Origin: Suillus spraguei
Taxonomy: Eukaryota; Basidiomycota; Agaricomycetes; Boletales; Suillaceae
Assembly (NCBI GenBank): GCA_016800925.1
Contig: JABCPU010000341.1
Coordinates: 1-64,000, forward strand
Length of the DNA: 64,000 nt
Direction: 5' to 3'
Part shown: in pieces, positions 57,204 to 64,000 of the stretch
Layout: every line of letters starts with the position of its first letter
How positions within the stretch are numbered: the stretch's first letter is position 1
Notes under the pieces: generated by a model
What the model was told of the DNA's origin: nothing
Databases searched by the model: none
What the model saw: only the letters and a program-made list of their open reading frames with translations
Translations under genes and position numbers: made by a program

Positions 57204-57709
57204 CTTCCCACACAAACACTCAAGGACCTTGCAGAAGAGTTTAATATGGATATATATTGCACACTAACCACACAATTATGTCACTCCAAGTTAATGTACT
57301 CCTTTTATGTTGGTACATTTTTCTTTCCTTGGACTGTGTATTGACTTCTTGACAAGATGGAGCACTTGGTTATGGTGTCTCAAACCTTATCAGGATTTTT
57401 ACAAGTCATAAATATGTAAAAAATGATAGAAATGGTAAATTATCATGAACATTGTGCATTTTATACAGTGAGTAGAGAGTGGGGTGTATAAAGCAGACTA
57501 AGTGAGTATGCATACCTGTAGACTACTGTGTGCAGTCAAGCTCATAAGCGATGGCACTGACAGCCATGTCCATCGAAAGATGTTCATGAGGCAGAGTCAT
57601 CCAGCACCATTCCATGAGTTTCCAGCGTTTATCAAGGGATGTAGGGTAGTACACATGTGAGGGTTGAATGCAATGATATTTCTGGGCGGTGATAGCTATC
57701 TCTCCCAGG
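57204..57709. other. Intergenic, no supported gene
   Basis: AT-rich sequence with short frames. One minus-strand frame (57523-57726, WKLMEWCWMTLPHEHLSMD) looks like a fragment of a transposon protein but could not be assigned. Confidence 0.35.
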
Positions 57710-57986
57710 TACATCAGGAAATTCACACATTCCTTGACGTGCCCTTATGCGGACTTATTTACACTTAACTGCCTTGGTGAAATTGAATCTACTTGTCCAA
57801 AATTTCAATGTGAATGAATTCAGAAAAAAAAAGTTGAGATATATTAATATACATGTTTTATTGTATTTCGCACTCAAAAAATATAAGATATGCCAGGTGA
57901 ATGATGTGAGAGAGAGCAAGCAAGTTTTGAGATAAGTGAGTTAAGCTGATTAAGCATGTTAAGGAATGTGTGAATTTCCTGATGTA
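57710..57986. mobile_element. TA-flanked MITE, copy 2 (277 bp)
   Basis: Nearly identical to 28420-28697 in opposite orientation, with the same inverted ends (catcaggaaattcacacatt and its complement) and a TA at each border. The close similarity implies recent movement of the family. Confidence 0.9.
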
Positions 57987-58099
57987 GTAATAAATTTTTT
58001 TTCCTGTAAGGGTCTAATTTTGCTGACAACGGTAAGATCAACACTTCAAGATCAGTTGGCACTTGCCTGTAGTATTATACAGCCCAAAGAGTATACATC

Positions 58100-58452
58100 G
58101 CTTTGCTTTGTTGGCCATGCAGGGGATCCATCTGGTGTCTCTATCTATCTGTTTCTCCGGCTGCAGGGGTCTAGCCGTCCCCGTCCCTGCTCCTGCCTTT
58201 AAAGGCAAGCGTCCCTGCTTCTTATTTCCCATCCGCCAATTTTTTTTTTTAAATGAAAATTCCTTACATCACCGTCCCTGCGTCCCTGCTCTCAAAAGGA
58301 AAGCGTCCCCGTCCCTGCTCTCAAAAGGAAAGCGTCCCCGCTCGCAAAAGGAAAGCGTCCCTGCTCTCAAAAGGCAACCGTCCCCGTCCCTGCTCTGAAA
58401 AGGAAAGCGTCCCTGCTCTGAAAAGGCAACCGTCCCCGTCCCTGCTCTCAAT
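58100..58452. repeat. CGTCCCTGCTCTC-type minisatellite at the SEC23 breakpoint
   Basis: About eight units of cgtccctgctctcaaaagg plus aaag, interspersed with ccgtccccgtccctgct. A related block (ccgtccccgtccctgctcctgcctttaaagg) lies at 58169-58203. The tract stops at ctgctctcaatgg, where SEC23 coding sense begins without a start codon. The same motif recurs at 61763-61803. Confidence 0.85.
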
Positions 58453-59620
<1,168 letters not shown>

Positions 59621-59624
59621 CCTC

Positions 59625-59760
59625 TGTAGCTAGTGAAATTGTGCAAAGGATAGCTAAAGGAGAATGTACGTCTTCCGAAGTCCTTGAGGCATACATTGCG
59701 CGTTCTGCTATAGCTCAGGCCAAGGTAAACTGTCTTACAGAAGGGGAGTAGATTCGCCAA
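59625..59760 (+). pseudogene. Amidase (fatty-acid-amide-hydrolase-like) N-terminal fragment
   Basis: Starting 4 bp after the SEC23 stop, the plus strand encodes ASEIVQRIAKGECTSSEVLE and AYIARSAIAQAKVNCLTE, the conserved N-terminal helix region of amidase-signature enzymes. No catalytic Ser-Ser-Lys region follows. There is no intergenic space to the SEC23 stop, so this is a juxtaposed fragment. Confidence 0.7.
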
Positions 59761-59884
59761 TTCTCTTCTGGTATTTGTCTTACAGCCGCCCGGCCTGGAT
59801 TCGAAGTAATTCGATCTTCTCATGGGTCATTAGCGCGGTTAGTCGCTACCTGCATCACTTGGCTCATTCTTGACTATTTTCTAG

Positions 59885-61440
59885 GTCTGTTCAGGACTGT
59901 GAATTGTTCTGCCAAACTATCTTTGGCCAAAAGGACTCGTCTCACCAGAATGTTCCCATGCCGCACCACGCTGTCGAGCTCCCTTCCAAGCTTCGCTTTG
60001 GCTATTACCTGTCAGGAACAGCCGTGTCATTTTGTGGAACTCTATTCCTGATGTCAGCCAGCTCCCTGCGAGCGCCTCAGGGTCCCTGTCATTGCTCAAC
60101 CTGCAATCGTCATCCTGTTCGCCGGTTTGTTCCGGAGATGGCATTTGCTCCTCTTCTGGGACGTGTCAATGTCCAAGCGGATTCACCGGTTCATCTTGCG
60201 AGGCGTGCTCGTCTGGTTTCTTCGGACCGGAGTGTCAGGCCTGTCCGTCAGGGTGTACTTCATGCGATGATGGAATCTCGGGCACGGGACGTTGCTTGGT
60301 GCCAGTAGTGTCAAACCTGCCATCGAGTTGCAATTGTATCAATGGCGAATGTGGCGCTAACGGACAGTGTACCTGTCTTAGTGGTTGGACCTCGGCGTCA
60401 AACGGAACTCAATGTGCTGCATGTGCGGCCGGTTTCTTTTTAGCTACAAACGGGAACTGCGAAAGTCAGTTACGATACATTCTTTTTCTGTCTCATCAAT
60501 CTCATCTTTGATTTCAGTTTGTCAGTTGGGTTGTCAACAGTGTGCTGATGGCACCGGGGACTGCATTACTTGCGCGTCCGGCTTTACTCAGGACGGGAAC
60601 GACCGCACAATGTGCGATGCCATTCCGCAAACTACGTCAAATCGCACGACTTGTCCTACCGGAAGTTACGGTGCTGGGTCTAGTTGCGCGATTTGTTCGC
60701 CGCTTTGCACGACTTGTACCGGGTCAAATTCGAACGATTGTGTCATTTGCGGATCCGGCACGTACAAGTTTAATGGGTCATGCGTGACGACCAGTTCTGG
60801 GGGTGTTTGCTCAGGCTCCAATATGATTGCCAACAATGACAAGCATGAGTGCGACGGTAAGTGTATCCCACTGTGCATTGACGTGTACTCAATATGTAAT
60901 TCTCAGCTTGTGGACCGAAGTGCACGACCTGCCAGATATCCAATTTCAATGTGGCATCTACCGTCAATCAAGCTCAGTGTACCGGCTGTCTTCCTGGTTT
61001 TGTCTTGTCACAAGGGCAGTGTGTGACAGGTTGTCCATCTGGTACTTTCCTATCTCCTCAAGATAATTTGACGTGTCCAGGTACGGACTGTCTCAATTCG
61101 ATTGATTACTAAATTAGACTGATGTCGTCATGTATTCAGCTTGTTCTTCATCCTGTAGTAGCTGTGCGGGAAGCGCTACCACCTGCTTGACATGCGCGAA
61201 CAACTTGCTAGCTTCAAACGGGCAGTGCGTCAGTTCTTGTCCCTCCAACACGTTTAGTTCTTCCGGGTCCTGCGTTCCCTGCCATCCAGACTGTGCAACA
61301 TGTTCAGGTGCATCCTTTAACCAGTGCACAAGTTGCAACAAAGCACTCCCTGTCCTTACAAGTGGTCGCTGTCTCGCTACTTGCAGTCAGAACCAGTATT
61401 TCGACACAACGTCCTCAACATGCCAGTCTTGCGATTCCAG
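59885..61440 (+). pseudogene. Cysteine-rich EGF/furin-like surface protein, 3' truncated
   Basis: Exons encode an N-terminal segment (about 59900-60110) and then many closely spaced Cys repeats: CSGDGICSSSGTCQCPSG, CEACSSGFFGPECQACPSGC, CICINGECGANGQ-like, CQQCADGTGDCITCASGF, CSPLCTTCTGSNSNDCVICG, CSSCAGSATTCLTCA, and CHPDCATCSGASFNQCTSC. This resembles furin/growth-factor-receptor-type repeats of large basidiomycete membrane proteins of unknown role. Introns are short with GT/AG ends. Coding sense stops at about 61440, where a minisatellite begins. The expected transmembrane and cytoplasmic parts are missing. Confidence 0.75.
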
Positions 61441-61444
61441 CTGT

Positions 61445-61803
61445 GCTATCTATATGTTTTCGCGACTACGCCCCCGTAATCGTCACCGTCACCGCTCCTG
61501 CCTCTTATGGTACCGTCACTGCTTCTTTTTTTTCCCATCACTCGGATTTTCCTTCCGATGTTACGTTCTCTTTACAGCACCGTCCCTGCGTCACTGCTTC
61601 TTTTCTTCTCACAGCCTCCGTCACTGCTTCTTTTCCATTCCCACACCCGGCGTCACTGGTTCTCTTTACAGCATCGTCACTGCGTCACTGCTGCGTGTCG
61701 CCTCCCACGACCTGCAGTCGTCACTGCGTCACTGCTGCGTGTCGCCTCCCACGACCTGCAGTCGTCCCTGCTCTCAAAAGGAAACCGTCCCTGCTCTCAA
61801 TGG
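61445..61803. repeat. CGTCACTGC-type repeat at the receptor/GMP-synthase breakpoint
   Basis: Degenerate units with ccgtcactgcttctttt, a 44-bp tandem duplication (gtcactgctgcgtgtcgcctc ..., about 61680-61765), and finally two cgtccctgctctcaaaagg-type units ending ctctcaatgg, the same terminus as the tract at 58452. Confidence 0.8.
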
Positions 61804-61827
61804 AAACGCGTTTCTCAATCATACAAA

Positions 61828-61920
61828 ATGGCCGAAATACACAATCAGTTCGATACCATCCTTATTCTTGACTTTGGTTCCCAGGTTCGGGATTTGTGTT
61901 CTAGCTCACATCGTCTCATA
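61828..61920 (+). pseudogene. GUA1: GMP synthase, first exon fragment
   Basis: The ATG at 61828 opens MAEIHNQFDTILILDFGSQ, the start of GMP synthase (glutamine-hydrolysing; XMP to GMP), where FGSQ begins the glutamine amidotransferase domain. A few altered codons (SHRLIY) precede a stop, and the expected next exons are replaced by the 42-bp minisatellite. The rest of the amidotransferase domain reappears at 63715-64000. Confidence 0.85.
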
Positions 61921-61932
61921 TATTGATCATCA

Positions 61933-62679
61933 GGTTTTTGCGGTACTTAAAAGCTGCTTTTGCAGGTCCTCATGCCGTTTCTGCGGTTCTTAAAGCTGCC
62001 TCTGCAGGTTTCAATAACGTTTCTGCGGTACTTAAAGCTGCTTCTGCAGGTTCTAATACCGTTTCTGCGGTACTTAAAGCTGCTTCTGCAGGTCCTCATG
62101 CCGTTTCTGCGGTACTTAAAAGCTGCTTCTGCAGGTTCTAATACCGTTTCTGCGGTACTTAAAGCTGCTTCTGCAGGTGCTCATGCCGTTTCTGCGGTAC
62201 TTAAAAGCTGCTTCTGCAGGTCCTCATGCCGTTTCTGCGGTACTTGAAAGCCGCTTCTGCAGGTCTCTAAACCGTTTCTGCGGTACTTACAAGCTGCTTC
62301 TGCAGGTGCTCATGCCGTTTCTGCGGTACTTAAAAGCTGCTTCTGCAGGTCCTCATGCCGTTTCTGCGGTACTTGAAAGCCGCTTCTGCAGGTCTCTAAA
62401 CCGTTTCTGCGGTACTTACAAGCTGCTTCTGCAGGTCCTCATGCCGTTTCTGCGGTACTTGAAAGCTGCTTCTGCAGGTCCTCATGCCGTTTCTGCGGTA
62501 CTTAAGGCCTGCTTCTGCAGGTCCTAATACCATTGCTGAGGTACCAAAAGCTGCTTCTGCAGGTGCTCATGCTGTTTCTGCGGCACTTGAAAGCTGCTTC
62601 TGCAGGTCCTAAAACCGTTTCTGCGGTACTTGAAAGCTGCTTCTGCAGGTCTAAATGCCCGCTGCTGCGGTACCTAAGG
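61933..62679. repeat. 42/43-bp minisatellite, about 17 units
   Basis: Unit: tttctgcggtacttaaagct, then gcttctgcaggt, then a variable tcctcatgcc / tctaatacc / ctctaaacc part. Units are 42 or 43 bp depending on a single extra A (aaag or aaaag), so reading frames drift. Some higher-order pairs of units (tcctcatgccg followed by ctctaaaccg) are themselves repeated at about 62215-62420. It lies inside the GMP synthase gene. Confidence 0.92.
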
Positions 62680-63129
62680 CTATCTGTCTTTGCTGCCGCT
62701 TCTGCAACTACCAACACCAATGCTATTCCTGCCCTCCACTTACTCCATCTGCATGCTGTAAAGTTCCTTGTGTAAACTATGAGCAACTGTGGCTTAGGTC
62801 ATTTTGATTCTTGGTTGGTTCCTGATGTCGATTAGACGATTGTACTAGGCCCGCTAACACTACTTCGCGTACTTTTCGCATGTCAAGCATGCTTGCACCC
62901 ATGTTCCATCTCAGATGAGTGTTCTTTTACTAGTACAAACCCTCCAGGAGGTTTACCGACTCCTGAAAACATGTTTTCAGCCACGTGCACCTTACCAGCT
63001 TCCCCCAAACATCGACAGGCCTCGTTCTCACCTTCCACCCGTCTCTACAATCGAAGCATGGGTGTTTAACGACCATGCAAGTTGCTTCACTTCCATCATC
63101 CATACTTGTGGACTGATCTAGGATTTCAG
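62680..63129. other. Unassigned sequence inside the gene mosaic
   Basis: Short plus-strand frames only (for example VLLLVQTLQEVYRLLKTCF at about 62920-62975). No family was recognised. Confidence 0.35.
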
Positions 63130-63360
63130 CACATACTGGATGGCTGGGCTTGCACACGACGGAGTTCATTTCTTTAATTTGTTTATATTCGTTATCATCC
63201 TGTACACGCTGGTCATGACACTCATTGTATGTCTTTTTGTACTATCACGCCCTACCTCCTCTGATTACTGGTTGGTCACGCAGAATTTCCTTCTAGGAAC
63301 TCTATTCCGCAATGGAGGCAATTATGCGCGTCCAAAAATGGTGCAGGGCAAACTGTAACG
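63130..63360 (+). pseudogene. Membrane-protein fragment, possibly ABC-G transporter-like
   Basis: The frame reads YWMAGLAHDGVHFFNLFIF, then VIILYTLVMTLIVC, and further on NFLLGTLFRNGG. The GL...FF...hydrophobic order resembles part of the ABC-2 membrane domain of fungal ABC-G transporters, but the match is by eye and short. A Ser/Thr-rich frame (GSDGAWTYGGLTSPAAS, about 63515-63565) follows and is unassigned. Confidence 0.3.
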
Positions 63361-63714
63361 AGCGAGAATGCCCTTCAGCTGCCACTCACTTACTACGGTC
63401 CGAGTGTGAGTACCTTTGTTTGCACACTCGTTTCTATGGCCGAAGAAATGCGCTTCAAGATAACTATACATTGCGTACCATACTGATGCCCTTACCTTCC
63501 AGATTCCCTTAGGCAGTGACGGCGCTTGGACTTACGGTGGTCTCACCTCGCCAGCAGCTTCCACTTCCTCTCTAACGTCCCGACCTACCGTGACATCCTT
63601 TACCTCCACCCCAACATCATCCTCTGCGACATCTACATCGTCTTCATCAACCCATTAGTCTACATCGCCATTATAAGGGACAGGTAGCAAAATGCGATCA
63701 TCGCTAATACGGGC

Positions 63715-64000
63715 TTGCAGAGGTTCAGATTAGCAGGTCCAGTGGATCTGGAAATTCCGTCGATGTCCTGTTCGAAGACTCGGCGATCAGATGCAAGTGC
63801 GTGTTTTTCGTTTCGTCTGTCATAAGCCGAGTTGACTTGCGATAAGGTCTGGATGTCACACGGAGATCAACTGTCTGTTATGCCTCCTGACTTCCATGTC
63901 ATCTGACGGACGAACACTGCTCCTTATGCCGCCATCGCACATAACTCCAAGTCGATTTATGGCATTCAGTTCCATCCAGAGGTGACACATTCACCGCAGG
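63715..64000 (+). pseudogene. GUA1: GMP synthase, amidotransferase-domain exons (continues past window)
   Basis: Exons code SGNSVDVLFED (about 63748-63780), VWMSHGDQLSVMPPDFHVI (63849-63905) and [20 protein letters not shown] followed by HPEVTHSPQ (to the window end). These include the class I glutamine amidotransferase catalytic His-Glu pair in [12 protein letters not shown] (about 63904) sits where GMP synthases have Gly (VIGRTNTAP), so the frame is interrupted by one substitution. With 61828-61920 it shows a GMP synthase gene split by 1.8 kb of repeat and foreign sequence. Confidence 0.8.

Noticed and set aside
61923..62527. Repeat protein encoded by the 42/43-bp minisatellite
   Set aside because: Units alternate between 42 and 43 bp, so the frame drifts. 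Several frames are open by composition only, and the array interrupts GMP synthase.
61933..62679. CRISPR-like array (regular repeats of about 42 bp)
   Set aside because: The whole unit is repeated with only minor variation and no unique spacers, and the genome is eukaryotic.

Overview
The window looks like nuclear DNA of a filamentous basidiomycete, most likely an Agaricomycete. Genes carry many short introns (about 45-60 nt) with CTAAT-type branch points. There is a family of secreted A1 aspartic proteases, a KDZ DNA transposon, hAT elements and a Ty3/Gypsy element, and two protein families I recognise only from Agaricomycetes. The order and species cannot be fixed from sequence alone.

Layout. 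1-6.6 kb: two nearly identical truncated Ty3/Gypsy copies (gag, protease, 5' part of reverse transcriptase) head to head as one palindrome. 6.8-8.7 kb: a solo-LTR-like block, a decayed hAT transposase and a flavin-monooxygenase exon fragment. 8.9-23.8 kb: a tandem duplication of an aspartic protease gene. Copy A (9132-10612, minus) is intact. Copy B is split in exon 1 by a complete 8.7-kb KDZ transposon (14348-23085) with imperfect CA-starting terminal inverted repeats, a 7-bp target duplication and three genes. 23.8-29.7 kb: a decayed NLR-type NTPase with a 27-bp minisatellite, unrecognised relics, two MITE families and a 1.66-kb hAT element with an exact 8-bp target duplication.

30-52.9 kb is the gene-rich host core: ARB1-type ABC-F ATPase (minus), a 20-exon GH35 beta-galactosidase, a tandem array of three tRNA-like Pol III units, a WW-like membrane protein (minus), TMA22/DENR, a conserved 208-aa protein, phospholipase C (PLC1) and a proline-rich protein (minus). 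53-56.6 kb holds two more aspartic proteases: C, N-truncated with a lost catalytic Asp, and D, both Asp kept but with an acidic simple-sequence insertion. 57-64 kb is a same-strand mosaic of broken genes (SEC23 3' half, amidase fragment, cysteine-rich surface protein, pieces of GMP synthase) whose breakpoints are occupied by minisatellites.

ARB1, TMA22, PLC1, SEC23 and GMP synthase belong to translation, signalling, secretion and purine synthesis and show no operon-like logic. The main themes are serial transposon insertion and amplification and decay of the protease family. Single-base frame breaks in otherwise conserved genes (PLC1, both Gypsy arms) leave open that some disruptions are residual sequencing indels. 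Exon boundaries given here were placed by eye from splice motifs, frame and family knowledge.
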